From: Methylopila sp. 73B
GTDB lineage: Bacteria; Pseudomonadota; Alphaproteobacteria; Rhizobiales; Methylopilaceae
Direction of reading: 5' to 3'
DNA length: 64,000 nt
NCBI RefSeq assembly: GCF_000526315.1
Contig: NZ_JAFV01000001.1
Location: 3,722,501 to 3,786,500, forward strand
Shown: piece by piece, positions 15,356-24,194 of the stretch
Layout: each line of letters opens with the position of its first letter
Numbering within the stretch: the first letter of the stretch is position 1
Translations under genes and position numbers: made by a program
The notes under the pieces: generated by a model
Databases searched by the model: none
Told to the model about the DNA's origin: nothing
What the model saw: the letters and a program-made list of their open reading frames with translations, nothing else

Positions 15356-16249
15356 ATGACCGCCCCGAACGCTCCCCACGACACCGCCCGGATCCTGGTC
15401 GAGGCGCTTCCCTACATGCAGCGCTACGACGCCGCGACGGTGGTCGTGAAGTACGGCGGCAACGCCATGGGCGATTCCGACGCCGCGCGCTGGTTCGCGC
15501 AGGACGTCGCGATCCTGAAGGAGGTCGGCATCAACCCGGTGGTGGTGCACGGCGGCGGACCGCAGATCGGCCGCATGCTCGACCGGCTCGGCATCAAGAG
15601 CGAGTTCAAGGCGGGCCTGCGCGTCACCGACCAGGCGACCGTCGAGATCGTCGAGATGATCCTCGCCGGCGCGATCAACAAGAACATCGTGGCCTCCATC
15701 AACGCCGAGGGCGGGCGCGCCATCGGGCTGTCGGGCAAGGACGGCGGCATGGTGTTCGCCCGCAAGGTCAGCCGCAGCCTGATCAACCCGGAGACCGGCC
15801 AGGAAGAGGTCGTCGACCTCGGCTTCGTCGGCGAGCCGGCGGAGGTCGACCGCACCGTGCTCGACTGGGCGATCACCTCGGACTTCATCCCGGTCGTCGC
15901 CCCGGTCGCGGGATCGGCCGACGGACGAGAGACCTACAACGTCAACGCCGACACCTTCGCCGGCGCCATCGCCGGCGCGGTCGGCGCCAAGCGCCTCCTG
16001 ATGCTGACCGACGTTCCGGGGGTGCTCGACCGCGACAAGAACCTCATCCAGCAGCTCTCGGTCGAGGAGGCCCGCCGGCTGATCGCCGACGGCACCGTGT
16101 CGGGCGGCATGATCCCGAAGGTCGAGACCTGCATCTACGCCGTCGAGCGCGGCGTGGAGGGCGTCGTCATCCTGGACGGCAAGACCCCGCACGCCGTGCT
16201 GATGGAGCTTCTGACGCCCGGCGGCGCCGGCACGCTGATCACGCGGTGA
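15356..16249 (+). CDS. argB: Acetylglutamate kinase
   Basis: 297 aa, second enzyme of arginine synthesis; it phosphorylates N-acetylglutamate with ATP. Amino acid kinase family features are present: [11 protein letters not shown] near residue 28 (phosphate-binding Lys and Gly), [14 protein letters not shown] (about 62), the arginine-responsive type length and tail, [21 protein letters not shown] (about 195) and [18 protein letters not shown] near the end (Lys contacting phosphate). ATG at 15356. The stop overlaps the GTG start of a small membrane protein gene (GTGA), so these two form an operon, probably with the HAD gene further on. Confidence 0.96.
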   Translation: MTAPNAPHDTARILVEALPYMQRYDAATVVVKYGGNAMGDSDAARWFAQDVAILKEVGINPVVVHGGGPQIGRMLDRLGIKSEFKAGLRVTDQATVEIVEMILAGAINKNIVASINAEGGRAIGLSGKDGGMVFARKVSRSLINPETGQEEVVDLGFVGEPAEVDRTVLDWAITSDFIPVVAPVAGSADGRETYNVNADTFAGAIAGAVGAKRLLMLTDVPGVLDRDKNLIQQLSVEEARRLIADGTVSGGMIPKVETCIYAVERGVEGVVILDGKTPHAVLMELLTPGGAGTLITR

Positions 16250-16578
16250 GCAACGTCGTCGATTTCCGCAAGGCGCAGAAGAAAAAAGCCGAGCCGAAAC
16301 CCACGCCCGGCTCCCCCAAGCGGCGCTCCGTGGCCGAGTTCGCCTTGGCCGTCGGCCTGACGGGCGTGGCCATCTTCCTCGCGCCGACGCTATGGACGGG
16401 CGTCCCGGTCCATCTCCTGGCGGTGGTCAATCTGCTGGTCGCCGCGGTCTACGTGCAGCAGGGTCCGCGGCTGCTCGCAGGCCTCTGGATTGCGCTGTCT
16501 TTCGCGGTCCTTGCGGTCTTCAGCGAGGCGTCGCCGGTGGCCTACGCGCTTGGCGTGGCGTTCGCGACCTTCGGTTGA
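16246..16578 (+). CDS. Small membrane protein downstream of argB (110 aa)
   Basis: Starts with GTG at 16246, overlapping the argB stop by four bases, so it is translated by coupling. The first 30 residues are basic and cytoplasmic ([16 protein letters not shown]). Three hydrophobic helices follow (about 33-52, 56-72 and 78-108). No catalytic motif; family unknown to me. A small membrane gene between argB and the HAD nucleotidase gene appears in other Hyphomicrobiales as far as I recall, but no role in arginine synthesis can be claimed. Confidence 0.7.
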   Translation: MSNVVDFRKAQKKKAEPKPTPGSPKRRSVAEFALAVGLTGVAIFLAPTLWTGVPVHLLAVVNLLVAAVYVQQGPRLLAGLWIALSFAVLAVFSEASPVAYALGVAFATFG

Positions 16579-16702
16579 GCGCAGGCCCGGCGCAGCCTTG
16601 GAAAAGCCGTGAGGCGGGCCCACCTAAAATCGTTCATGAACGAGCGCCATGCTGTGCGCTCGATCTCGTCATGGACGCCCCTTGAATGACATCCTCGCCC
16701 GC

Positions 16703-17464
16703 ATGAACGACCTGCCTGATCCCGCCGCCGTGGGGCGCCTTGCGGCGCATGCGGTCGTCGCCGAGGCCAAGGGGTTCGACCACGTCGACACCTGGGTGTT
16801 CGATCTCGACAACACGCTCTACCCCGCCTCCGCAGGGCTGTTCTCGCTGATCGACGCCAAGATGACGGCCTTCATCGCCGGCCGCTACGGTATCGACGGC
16901 CTGTCGGCGCGCGCGCTTCAGAAATACTACTACCGCACCTACGGCACGACGCTGCGCGGCCTGATGACGGAGGACGCGCTCGATCCGCACGCCTTTCTCG
17001 CCTTCGTGCACGACATCGACCATTCGGTGCTGACGCCCGCGCCCGACCTTGCGGCCGCGATCGCGCGGCTTCCCGGCCGCCGCTTCGTCCTGACCAACGG
17101 CTCGCGGCGCCACGCCGAGAACGTCGCGGCCAAGCTTGGCCTGCTCGAGCTGTTCGAAGACGTGTTCGACATCGCCGCGGCGAGCTTCGTGCCGAAGCCG
17201 GACCAGTCCGCCTACCAGACGTTTCTGGACCTCCACGGCGTGGAGCCCCGTCGGGCGGCGATGTTCGAGGACCTGTCGAAAAACCTCGTCGCGCCGCATG
17301 CGCTCGGCATGCGGACGGTGCTGGTCACCCCCAAGGCGGGCGAGCCGGACCTTGGCGAGCGGCTGACCGCGGCGGACGACGACCGCCGCGGCCCGCACGT
17401 GGACCACGTGACGGACGATTTGACCGGGTTCCTGTCGGCGCTGGCGCTCGTCGCCGCCGAATAG
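16703..17464 (+). CDS. HAD-type pyrimidine 5'-nucleotidase
   Basis: About 253 aa. HAD motif I is FDLDNTLYP near residue 32 (nucleophile DLDNT), motif II is FVLTNGSRRH, motif III the Lys in FVPKPDQSAY, and motif IV is MFEDLSKNLVAPHALG. These match the SDT1/pyrimidine 5'-nucleotidase subgroup that removes phosphate from UMP or CMP, and its neighbourhood behind argB is common in rhizobia. The start is uncertain: ATG 16703 gives a normal N-terminus, but TTG 16682 or ATG 16649 are possible and no strong ribosome site decides. Confidence 0.88.
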   Translation: MNDLPDPAAVGRLAAHAVVAEAKGFDHVDTWVFDLDNTLYPASAGLFSLIDAKMTAFIAGRYGIDGLSARALQKYYYRTYGTTLRGLMTEDALDPHAFLAFVHDIDHSVLTPAPDLAAAIARLPGRRFVLTNGSRRHAENVAAKLGLLELFEDVFDIAAASFVPKPDQSAYQTFLDLHGVEPRRAAMFEDLSKNLVAPHALGMRTVLVTPKAGEPDLGERLTAADDDRRGPHVDHVTDDLTGFLSALALVAAE

Positions 17465-17582
17465 TCCGCGCGCGTCAGGCTTTGGTCGACCACGCCGCGG
17501 CTTGCGGGGAAGGGCGCGTCTCGTCATCTTGACGCTCCGGCGCCGGCAGAAGCGCCGCCGCCCCCGGGAGCCCCTCGCGACG

Positions 17583-18581
17583 ATGGAAACGCCTACCGAC
17601 TTCGAGGTCGCGGACGACGCGCCGAGCGCGCGGGCGGCCGAGACCGAAGCGATGGTCCGTGCGGCTTGGCTGTACTTCATCGGCGAGATGAACCAGAGCG
17701 AGATCGCCGACCGGCTGGGACTCTCCCGCGTGAAGGTCAACCGGCTGATCGCCGCCGCCCGCAGCGAGGGGGTGGTGGACGTGCGCATCGTCCATCCGTC
17801 GATCGCGCTGATCGAGCTCGAAAACCGGATGTGCCACGCCTACAAGCTCGATTCGTGCCGGGTCGTCCCGGCCGCGGGGGAGGGCGGCGAGTCCGAGATC
17901 GACAAGCGGTTCGTCGCCATCGCCGCCGCCGAGACGCTGGCCCGCGGCGTGGCGCAGAAGCCGGACGGCGTGTTCGCGCTGTCCTGGGGCACGACCATGG
18001 CCGCCGTCGCCCACGCCTACCGTGGGGCCCGCGCGCCGCGCGCCCGCTTCGTGTCGGTCATGGGATCGCTGACCCGCAAGGCGGCGTCCAACCCCTACGA
18101 GGTCGTCCACCGCATCGCAGAGCGCACCGGCGGGGAGGGCTACTTCATTCCGGCCCCCTATCTCGCCGACACCATGGCGGACCGCGAGGTGCTGATGGCG
18201 CAGCGCACGGTGCGGACATCGCTCGACCTCGCCCGCTCCGCCGACCTCGCCATGAGCGGCGTCACCGAAGCCACGCCGAACTCCTTTCTCGTCGCGCAGA
18301 AGCTCGTGACCATCGAGGAGCTGGAGGACTGCCGGGCGAACGGCGCGGTCGGCTCCTTCGCCGGCCTGTTCTTCGACCGCGACGGCCGCTTCGTGGACTG
18401 CGACGTCAACCGCCGCCGGGTCGGCGTGTCGGGCGAAACCTTCCGCGGGCTGAACACCGTCGGGATCGCCGCCGGCCGCTCCAAGATCGAATCCGTGCTG
18501 GCGGCGCTCCGGGGCGGCGTGTTCCGCCACCTCGTCACGGATGAGACGGTCGCGCGGGGCCTGCTCGCCGAGGCGGGGTGA
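17583..18581 (+). CDS. SorC/DeoR-type transcriptional regulator
   Basis: 332 aa. N-terminal helix-turn-helix at about residues 35-60 (QSEIADRLGLSRVKVNRLIA) followed by a sugar-binding SorC domain with SWGTTMAAVAHAY (about 140), the GEGYFIPAPYLADT segment and GVTEATPNSFLV. SorC regulators sense phosphorylated sugars or polyols and control the matching catabolic genes. ATG 17583 follows a GGGAG-type site. No sugar transport or catabolism operon is adjacent: the only close neighbour is a convergent thiamine-diphosphate enzyme ending 10 bp away. Its target is therefore unknown. Confidence 0.88.
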   Translation: METPTDFEVADDAPSARAAETEAMVRAAWLYFIGEMNQSEIADRLGLSRVKVNRLIAAARSEGVVDVRIVHPSIALIELENRMCHAYKLDSCRVVPAAGEGGESEIDKRFVAIAAAETLARGVAQKPDGVFALSWGTTMAAVAHAYRGARAPRARFVSVMGSLTRKAASNPYEVVHRIAERTGGEGYFIPAPYLADTMADREVLMAQRTVRTSLDLARSADLAMSGVTEATPNSFLVAQKLVTIEELEDCRANGAVGSFAGLFFDRDGRFVDCDVNRRRVGVSGETFRGLNTVGIAAGRSKIESVLAALRGGVFRHLVTDETVARGLLAEAG

Positions 18582-18590
18582 GCGCTCGGA

Positions 18591-20273
18591 TCAGCCGCGC
18601 GCGGCCAGCGCCTTCGCCCGAATGGCGCTGAGCGTCGTCGTCGGCGAGATCGCCTCCGGATCGAGCTTCACGTGGATCAACGCCGGCCGACCGGCGGCCC
18701 GCGCCTCGGCGAAGGCCGCTGCGAAGGCGCCCCGCTCGGAGACGGTGAAGCCCGCCGCGCCGTAGGCGCGGGCAAGCGCCGCGAAGTCGGGGTTCTCCAG
18801 CGCCGTGCCGAACGGCGCGCCGGGGTATTCCCGCTCCTGATGCATGCGGATCGTGCCGTACTGGCCGTTGTCGACGACCACCACAACGATCGCCAACCCG
18901 TATTGGGCGGCGGTCGCAAGCTCCTGGCCCGTCATCAAGAAACAGCCGTCGCCCGCGAACGCCACGACCTCGCGGTCCGGAAACAGCCGCTTCGCCGCGA
19001 CGGCGGCCGGCACGCCGTATCCCATCGAGCCGGACGTCGGGGCCGCCTGGGAGCCATAGGCCCGGAAGCGGTGGAAGCGGTGGACCCAGGTGGCGTAGTT
19101 GCCGGCGCCGTTGCAGATCACCGCGTCCGCCGGCAGGGCGCGCAGCGCCTGCACCACCTCGTCCATCTGAACGGCGCCAGGATGTTCGGCGGCCGCCTCC
19201 GACCACGCGAGGTAGTCGGCGTGGGCCGCCGGCGTGTCGTCCTCCCAGGCGATCCGGTTCGGCGGCTGGACGCCTTCGAGCGCCGCGGCGAAGGCGTTGG
19301 GGGAGGCGTTGATCGCAAGGGCTGGCTGGTAGACGCGACCGAGCTCCAGCGGGTCGGCGTGCACATGCACGAGCGTCTGCCGCGGGGTGGGGATTTCAAG
19401 CGCGGTGTACCCCTGGCTTGGCATCTCGCCAAGGCGGCCGCCGATGAGCAGCACGAGGTCCGCCTCCGTCACCCGCGCGAGCAGGGCCGGATTCGGCCCG
19501 ATCCCGAACTCGCCCGCATAGGAGGGGTGATCGGCTGGAAACAGCATCTGTCGGCGGAAGGTGACGGACACCGGCAGTTTGAACCGCTCCGCGAAGCGGG
19601 CGAGACTTTGCGCCGCCTTCGCCGACCAGCGCCCTCCGCCGACCAGCGCGATCGGGCGCTTCGCCGCCCAGAGCAGTTTCTGAAGCTGCGCCATGTCCGC
19701 GAGGCCGGGCCAGGTCTCGGCGGGAAAGACGGCGGCGGCGTCGGCGACCGTGGCGGTCTCCGTCAGCATGTCCTCCGGCAGCGCGATCACGACCGGCCCG
19801 GGGCGTCCTTGAGTCGCTGTGCGGATGGCGCGCGCGATCAGCTCGGGGATCCGGGCGGGGTCGTCGATCTCCACCGCCCATTTCGCGAGGCCGGCGAAGG
19901 TCTCGCGGTAGTCGAGCTCTTGAAACGCCTCGCGGCCGCGGAATCCGCGCTCGACCTGTCCCACGAACAGCAGCAGCGGCGTCGAGTCCTGCATGGCGAC
20001 GTGCAGGCCGCTGGCGGCGTTGGTCGCGCCGGGGCCCCGGGTGACGAAGCAGACGCCGGGCCTGCCCGTGAGCCGCCCGGCCGCGTCCGCCATCATGGCG
20101 GCGCCGCCCTCCTGCCGGCAGGTGATGAAGTCAAAGCCGCCGCCGGCCCGCATGGCCTCCAGCACGGCGAGGTAGCTTTCGCCCGGCACCCCGAAGGCGG
20201 TCGTCAGCCCGTTCGCGCGCAGGGCGTCGACGAGGATTTCCGCGCCCGTGCGCGGCTGTGCGGACGCAAGCAT
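18591..20273 (-). CDS. Thiamine-diphosphate-binding enzyme, acetolactate synthase-like
   Basis: 560 aa. Three-domain TPP enzyme: PYR domain (about 8-175, with GVPGESYLAVLEAM and the conserved Glu in CRQEGGAAMMADAAGRLTG), central domain (about 195-325, RPIALVGGGRW) and PP domain (about 375-540) with the cofactor motif GDGCFLM...DNGQYGT. The closest style is the catabolic or orphan acetolactate synthase/benzoylformate decarboxylase group; no small regulatory subunit is nearby, so a biosynthetic ilvB role is unlikely. The substrate cannot be deduced. The start is the first ATG. It converges on the SorC gene with 9 bp between them. Confidence 0.85.
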   Translation of the reverse strand: MLASAQPRTGAEILVDALRANGLTTAFGVPGESYLAVLEAMRAGGGFDFITCRQEGGAAMMADAAGRLTGRPGVCFVTRGPGATNAASGLHVAMQDSTPLLLFVGQVERGFRGREAFQELDYRETFAGLAKWAVEIDDPARIPELIARAIRTATQGRPGPVVIALPEDMLTETATVADAAAVFPAETWPGLADMAQLQKLLWAAKRPIALVGGGRWSAKAAQSLARFAERFKLPVSVTFRRQMLFPADHPSYAGEFGIGPNPALLARVTEADLVLLIGGRLGEMPSQGYTALEIPTPRQTLVHVHADPLELGRVYQPALAINASPNAFAAALEGVQPPNRIAWEDDTPAAHADYLAWSEAAAEHPGAVQMDEVVQALRALPADAVICNGAGNYATWVHRFHRFRAYGSQAAPTSGSMGYGVPAAVAAKRLFPDREVVAFAGDGCFLMTGQELATAAQYGLAIVVVVVDNGQYGTIRMHQEREYPGAPFGTALENPDFAALARAYGAAGFTVSERGAFAAAFAEARAAGRPALIHVKLDPEAISPTTTLSAIRAKALAARG

Positions 20274-20327
20274 CGGCTGGCCCCTGAACCGCCGCGTCGA
20301 GGGGGACGCGACTCATCGGAGGTTGTT

Positions 20328-20588
20328 TTAGCCGTTTTCGGTGGACGACGTCGTCCGGGAACGACGGGGCGCTACCGACCTAAACGCGCTCTCGCCCGCC
20401 AACTCCATGGAGCGCCGGGCGGCGAACGCGCGATAGAGATCGATCTCGATCGGCGAGGCCGCGCACTCCGGAACCGCCGCGGAGGCGGCGAGGGCGCCCT
20501 GTGGGCGCCAAGTTCGGATCGGATGATCTCGCGCGAAAAGCCGCTCCGCGAGCTCCTCGACGGCGTGTGGCGGTAGCTCGGAGTCCAT
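20328..20588 (-). CDS. Small hypothetical protein (86 aa)
   Basis: Begins MDSELPPHAVEELAERLFAR with a clear GGAGGGC ribosome site, which supports it being real. It is soluble, with one tryptophan-containing motif (DHPIRTWRPQGAL) and a positively charged C-terminus (RSVAPRRSRTT). Family not recognised. It lies alone between the TPP enzyme gene and the dksA terminator on the same strand, and could be the first gene of a two-gene transcript with the TPP enzyme (54-bp gap). Confidence 0.5.
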   Translation of the reverse strand: MDSELPPHAVEELAERLFARDHPIRTWRPQGALAASAAVPECAASPIEIDLYRAFAARRSMELAGESAFRSVAPRRSRTTSSTENG

Positions 20589-20712
20589 GCGCCCTCCATC
20601 TCGGACGTTTCCGTCATGGAAACGCGGGCGCCGGACATCGGTTGCGCGGAACCGCGCGGCATGGTGAACGCGGGGTTAATCGCTGGCGACACTTGGGGTG
20701 CGGACAGCCCAT

Positions 20713-20747
20713 GAAAAAAGGCTCCGGCGTTGCGCCGAAGCCTTTTT
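20713..20747. terminator. Bidirectional terminator downstream of dksA
   Basis: GGCTCCGGCG-ttg-CGCCGAAGCC (one mismatch), with a seven-A run on its left and five T on its right, so it can stop transcription in both directions. It lies 27 bp after the dksA stop codon. Confidence 0.9.
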
Positions 20748-20773
20748 GCCGTCGCCCGCCGAGCGGCGGCTCG

Positions 20774-21190
20774 TCAGTCGTCGCGGTAGACCTTCTCCCG
20801 GCGCTCGTGGCGCTCCTGGGCCTCGATCGACAGCGTCGCGATCGGGCGCGCTTCGAGGCGGCGGAGAGAGATCGGCTCGCCGGTCTCCTCGCAGTAGCCA
20901 TAGGACCGGTCGTCGATCCGTTCGAGCGCCGCGTCGATCTTGGCGATCAGCTTGCGCTGGCGGTCGCGGGCGCGAAGCTCGATCGCGCGATCGGTCTCCG
21001 ACGACGCGCGGTCGACGATGTCGGGGTGGTTCTGGTTCTCGTCCTGCAGGTGCTCGAGCGTCTCGCGGCTCTCGCGCAGGATCTCCTCTTTCCAGTCCAG
21101 CAGCTTGTTCCGGAAGTAGACGCGCTGCCGGTCGTTCATGAACGGCTCGTCCTCGGACGGCCGGTAGTCGGTTGCCAAATCGACGCTCAT
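20774..21190 (-). CDS. dksA: RNA polymerase-binding transcription factor DksA
   Basis: 138 aa. Acts in the RNA polymerase secondary channel with ppGpp to adjust transcription in the stringent response. A long coiled-coil with the DxxDxA-like tip region (DIVDRASSETDRAIELRARDR, read as two helices) is followed by the globular end GYCEETGEPISLRRLEARP. The four-cysteine zinc finger of E. coli DksA is reduced to a single Cys (positions C-T-S-A instead of C-C-C-C), as in rhizobial DksA proteins, so it should not bind zinc. Start ATG 21190. Convergent terminator downstream; fliX lies 165 bp upstream on the same strand. Confidence 0.94.
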   Translation of the reverse strand: MSVDLATDYRPSEDEPFMNDRQRVYFRNKLLDWKEEILRESRETLEHLQDENQNHPDIVDRASSETDRAIELRARDRQRKLIAKIDAALERIDDRSYGYCEETGEPISLRRLEARPIATLSIEAQERHERREKVYRDD

Positions 21191-21356
21191 TGATCAGCCT
21201 CTGGCGTTGCCGCTCGCAGGGTCCCGATGGCGCGGAATATAGCCATCCGACCACCCGACGACAATCACGGATTTTTCAGCGAACTATCTGATATTTAACA
21301 CGTTTTCCGAAGTACGGGAAAACCCTGACGCTGGATCATGCACAAACTGCGCCGTT

Positions 21357-21767
21357 TCAGCCCCGCCGTTTGGCGAGTTCGACCCGCACGCGCAGGTCGA
21401 TGGCGGCGAGCGTCTCGTCGAGCCCGGGGTCGCCGGTGCGCTCCCGACCGCCGTCCAGCCGCGCGGACATCATCGTGAGCGCGCGGTCGTCGACGCGGCC
21501 CTCGAGCAGCGCGAGCTTCAGCTCGTCCAGCGAGTCGAGCAGACCCCGGCCGCGCTTCACCGCCTTCCTGCGCCGCTCGGTCGGCGTCTCGATCATCTCC
21601 TGGAGCGCGATGAGGGCGTCGAGAGACGGCGCGGCGCGGAGGGGCGCCGCCCCTCGCGCGGCCTCGGCGCCCTGGGCGTCGGGCAGGCGGAACGCGCCGC
21701 CCGCCGCGGGCGTCCGTTGACCGCTCATCGGCGACGCCGTCGCCCGCCCCAGACCATCGACCCGCAT
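21357..21767 (-). CDS. fliX: Flagellar assembly regulator FliX
   Basis: 136 aa. FliX is an alphaproteobacterial protein which, in Caulobacter, links early flagellar assembly to activation of later genes through FlbD and helps rod/ring assembly. The N-terminus MRVDGLGRA and the C-terminal region RGRGLLDSLDELKLALLEG and LDETLAAIDLRVRVELAKR fit the family well. It is transcribed away from flgI; the shared 240-bp intergenic region carries a CtrA-type box and a dyad element. The start ATG is at 21767. Confidence 0.9.
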   Translation of the reverse strand: MRVDGLGRATASPMSGQRTPAAGGAFRLPDAQGAEAARGAAPLRAAPSLDALIALQEMIETPTERRRKAVKRGRGLLDSLDELKLALLEGRVDDRALTMMSARLDGGRERTGDPGLDETLAAIDLRVRVELAKRRG

Positions 21768-21827
21768 CGTCGCCCGCCTCAGCGTCCGGATCTCGCCCGG
21801 CTCCTGAGCGATCGTGCCGAATTATGC

Positions 21828-21842
21828 TTAACCGCCGGTTAA
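21828..21842. promoter_or_regulatory. CtrA-type box between fliX and flgI
   Basis: TTAA-CCGCCGG-TTAA, the exact TTAA-N7-TTAA pattern bound by phosphorylated CtrA in alphaproteobacteria. It lies 61 bp before fliX and about 170 bp before flgI, so it could serve either direction. The sequence is a near-perfect palindrome. Confidence 0.7.
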
Positions 21843-21846
21843 CCGG

Positions 21847-21867
21847 GCGGCAAAAAATGCCGGGCGG
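21847..21867. promoter_or_regulatory. GCGGCA-N5-TGCCGGGCGG dyad element
   Basis: Lies four bases past the CtrA-type box. The core GGCA-N5-TGCC is an inverted repeat. The same 16 fixed bases with the same 5-bp gap recur upstream of flgB (48208-48228), again next to a CtrA-type box. Not a sigma-54 site by spacing. Confidence 0.55.
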
Positions 21868-22010
21868 GGGTTGCTTCTTGCCGGGCCGGATGGGGCGCCC
21901 GCGGTCGCGCAGACTGGCGACGCGCCAAGAGCCGCAACGTTTTTCGGCCGCGGCACGGTCCTCGCATCGCAAGCGGCGCCAGACCGTCCCCGTCAGGGTC
22001 CCACGCCGCG

Positions 22011-23258
22011 ATGCCCCGTTCCGCCCGTTCGTTCACAGCTCTCGCCGCCGCTCTCGCCATGGGGCTGGCGCCGCTCGCCCCGGCGCAGGCGGCGGACCCG
22101 GCCGAGGGCGTGGCGGTGCGCGGCGTCAGGGCGGAGCGGATCGCGCGCGCCGAGACGGCGAGGCCCGCGGAGCCGCGCGCCAACCCCTCCGTCGACATCG
22201 GTGGGCGCGGGGGCGCGACCTCCCGGATCAAGGATCTCACCGACGTCGAGGGCGTGCGCGAGAACCAGCTGGTCGGCTACGGGCTCGTGGTCGGCCTGAA
22301 CGGCACCGGCGACAGCCTCAACGCCGCGCCCTTCACCAAGCAGAGCCTGCAGTCGATGCTGGAGCGGCTCGGCGTCAACACCCGCGGCGCGACGCTGCGC
22401 ACCAAGAACGTCGCGGCCGTCATGGTCACCGCCAACCTGCCGGCTTTCGGCACGCAGGGCACCCGCATCGACGTCACGGTCTCCGCGCTCGGCGACGCCA
22501 CCAGCCTGCAGGGCGGCACCCTCATCGTCACCCCGCTGATGGGCGCGGACGGCGAGGTCTATTCGGTCGCGCAAGGGTCGGTCGCCGTCATCGGCTTCAA
22601 CGCGCAGGGCGAGGCGGCGCAGGTGGTGCGCGGCGTGCCGACGACGGGCCGCATCTCGAACGGCGGCCTGATCGAGCGCGAGATCCCCTTCACGCTGGCG
22701 AACCAGACGACGATCCGGCTCGCGCTGCGCAATCCCGACCTCACCACCGGCCGGCGCATCGCCTCGGCGATCAACGCCTTCATCGGCCCCAACGTCGCCG
22801 AGCCGATCGATCCCGCAACGGTCGCCCTGAACGTCCCCAAGGCCTACCACGGCAAGATCATCCAGCTGCTGACCGAGGTGGAGCAGCTCCGGGTCGAGCC
22901 GGACCAGATCGCCAAGATCGTCATCGACGAACGCTCAGGGATCATCGTGATGGGCCAGGACGTGCGCGTCTCGACCGTCGCGGTGGCGCAGGGCAACCTC
23001 ACCGTGACCATCACCGAGGATCCGATCGCGAGCCAGCCGGAGCCGTTCTCGAACGGCGAGACCGTGGTGACGCCCCGGACGACGGTGTCCGTCGACACCG
23101 ACGCCAACCGCCGCCTCGCGGTGCTGCGCGAAGGCGTGAACCTCAGGCAGCTGGTCGACGGGCTCAACGCCATCGGCGTCGGCCCGCGCGACCTGATCGC
23201 GATCCTTCAGGCCATCAAGGCCGCCGGCGCCCTGCAGGCCGAAATCGAGGTGATGTGA
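22011..23258 (+). CDS. flgI: Flagellar P-ring protein FlgI
   Basis: 415 aa including a cleavable signal peptide (residues 1-27, ending APAQAA). Forms the P ring in the peptidoglycan layer around the flagellar rod. Family motifs: SRIKDLTDVEGVRENQLVGYGLVVGL (read in two parts), TLRTKNVAAVMVTANLP, GTRIDVTVSALGDA, SLQGGTLIVTPL and the C-terminal LRQLVDGLNAIGVGPRDLI. Length includes an unusual 35-residue linker after the signal peptide (ADPAEG to NPSVDIGG). Start ATG 22011. The stop overlaps the start of the rod protein gene. Confidence 0.96.
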   Translation: MPRSARSFTALAAALAMGLAPLAPAQAADPAEGVAVRGVRAERIARAETARPAEPRANPSVDIGGRGGATSRIKDLTDVEGVRENQLVGYGLVVGLNGTGDSLNAAPFTKQSLQSMLERLGVNTRGATLRTKNVAAVMVTANLPAFGTQGTRIDVTVSALGDATSLQGGTLIVTPLMGADGEVYSVAQGSVAVIGFNAQGEAAQVVRGVPTTGRISNGGLIEREIPFTLANQTTIRLALRNPDLTTGRRIASAINAFIGPNVAEPIDPATVALNVPKAYHGKIIQLLTEVEQLRVEPDQIAKIVIDERSGIIVMGQDVRVSTVAVAQGNLTVTITEDPIASQPEPFSNGETVVTPRTTVSVDTDANRRLAVLREGVNLRQLVDGLNAIGVGPRDLIAILQAIKAAGALQAEIEVM

Positions 23259-23572
23259 TGACCGCAGCCGCGCCCGCCGCCGGGGCCTCAGTCTCCGCCG
23301 CGCCGACCGCCTACGCCGCGCATCCGCAGGCGAAGGCGGCCTCGAAGCTCGACGCCGCGGCCCAGGATTTCGAGGCCGTGTTCCTCACCCAGATGATGCA
23401 GGCCATGTTCACCGACGTCGGCGAGGAGGGCCCGCTCGGCGGCGGCGTGGGAACGGACGCCTACCGCTCCATGCTCGCGGACCAGTACGGCCGGAACATC
23501 GCCGCCTCCGGCGGGATCGGCATCGCCGCCCAGGTCCGCTCCGAACTCCTGTCCCTCCAGCAAGGGTCCTGA
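23258..23572 (+). CDS. flgJ: FlgJ-type rod-binding protein (CheL-like)
   Basis: 104 aa, equal to the N-terminal rod-binding half of enterobacterial FlgJ; the muramidase half is absent, as usual in alphaproteobacteria. The conserved core is AAQDFEAVFLTQMMQAMF followed by DAYRSMLADQYGRNIAASGGIG. It caps or scaffolds rod assembly. The ATG overlaps the flgI stop (TGATG), giving tight coupling. The first 35 residues are Ala/Pro rich. Confidence 0.9.
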   Translation: MTAAAPAAGASVSAAPTAYAAHPQAKAASKLDAAAQDFEAVFLTQMMQAMFTDVGEEGPLGGGVGTDAYRSMLADQYGRNIAASGGIGIAAQVRSELLSLQQGS

Positions 23573-23577
23573 CGCCG

Positions 23578-24060
23578 ATGCTGTCTCGCCGCCGTTCCGT
23601 TCCCGCCGTCGCCAGGCCGCAACTCACCATCGAGGAGGCGGCGGAGCGGCTCGCCCGGATGTCGCAGACGGTGGCGCGCCTCACGGCGGTGATCGTCGAG
23701 GAGACCTCCCTGCTGAAGGCCGGCAAGTACGTCGCCGCGAGCGCCCTCGAGGCCCGCAAGGGCGAGCTGTCGAGCCGCTACGTGATGGACGTGGGCGCCG
23801 TGAAGGCGAGCGCGGACTCGGTCGCGGCGCAGCCCGCGGAGGTTTTGGAGGAGGCCGAGGCGCTTCACCTCGCCTTCCGCCAGGCGCTCGACGAAAACCT
23901 CGCGGTGCTCAGCGTCGCGCGGTCGGTCGCCGAGAACCTGATGCGCGGCGTCGCGCAGGAGCTCGCGGCCCGAAACGCGCCCACGACCTACGACGCGCGC
24001 GGCGGCGCCTATGGCCGTCCGGCGGCCGCCGCCCCCATGACTTTGTCGCGCCGAAGCTGA
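23578..24060 (+). CDS. FlgN-like flagellar export chaperone
   Basis: 160 aa. Predicted long helical protein; residues 15-135 form heptad-like helices (IEEAAERLARMSQTVARLTA, VIVEETSLLKAGKY) characteristic of FlgN, which keeps hook-associated proteins soluble before export. The C-terminal 25 residues are Gly/Ala/Tyr rich and disordered. It starts five bases after flgJ, so it belongs to the flgI-flgJ operon. Sequence conservation in this family is low, so the name rests on context and on the LKAGKYVAASALEARK motif. Confidence 0.75.
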   Translation: MLSRRRSVPAVARPQLTIEEAAERLARMSQTVARLTAVIVEETSLLKAGKYVAASALEARKGELSSRYVMDVGAVKASADSVAAQPAEVLEEAEALHLAFRQALDENLAVLSVARSVAENLMRGVAQELAARNAPTTYDARGGAYGRPAAAAPMTLSRRS

Positions 24061-24112
24061 GTTTTTAAGCGAAGTTTTAACGGCTCGCGGGCCCGCGCGT
24101 TAACCCAACCTC

Positions 24113-24127
24113 CTAACGCGGCCTTAA
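24113..24127 (+). promoter_or_regulatory. CtrA-type box before the FlaG-like gene
   Basis: CTAA-CGCGGCC-TTAA, one base from the TTAA-N7-TTAA pattern, 67 bp upstream of the start codon. Further TTAA half-sites occur just upstream (24066-24102). Confidence 0.5.
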
Positions 24128-24194
24128 CACGCCGTCCGCTATGACTCTGGACACGCGGTCAATTCGTCCGCGCATTCGGAGCAGGGAGGACGCG

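Noticed and set aside
13019-16192. A 1057-codon minus-strand frame opposite the EAL gene and argB
   Set aside because: Antisense to two well-supported genes, with His/Arg/Asp-rich nonsense translation typical of reversed GC-rich coding sequence.
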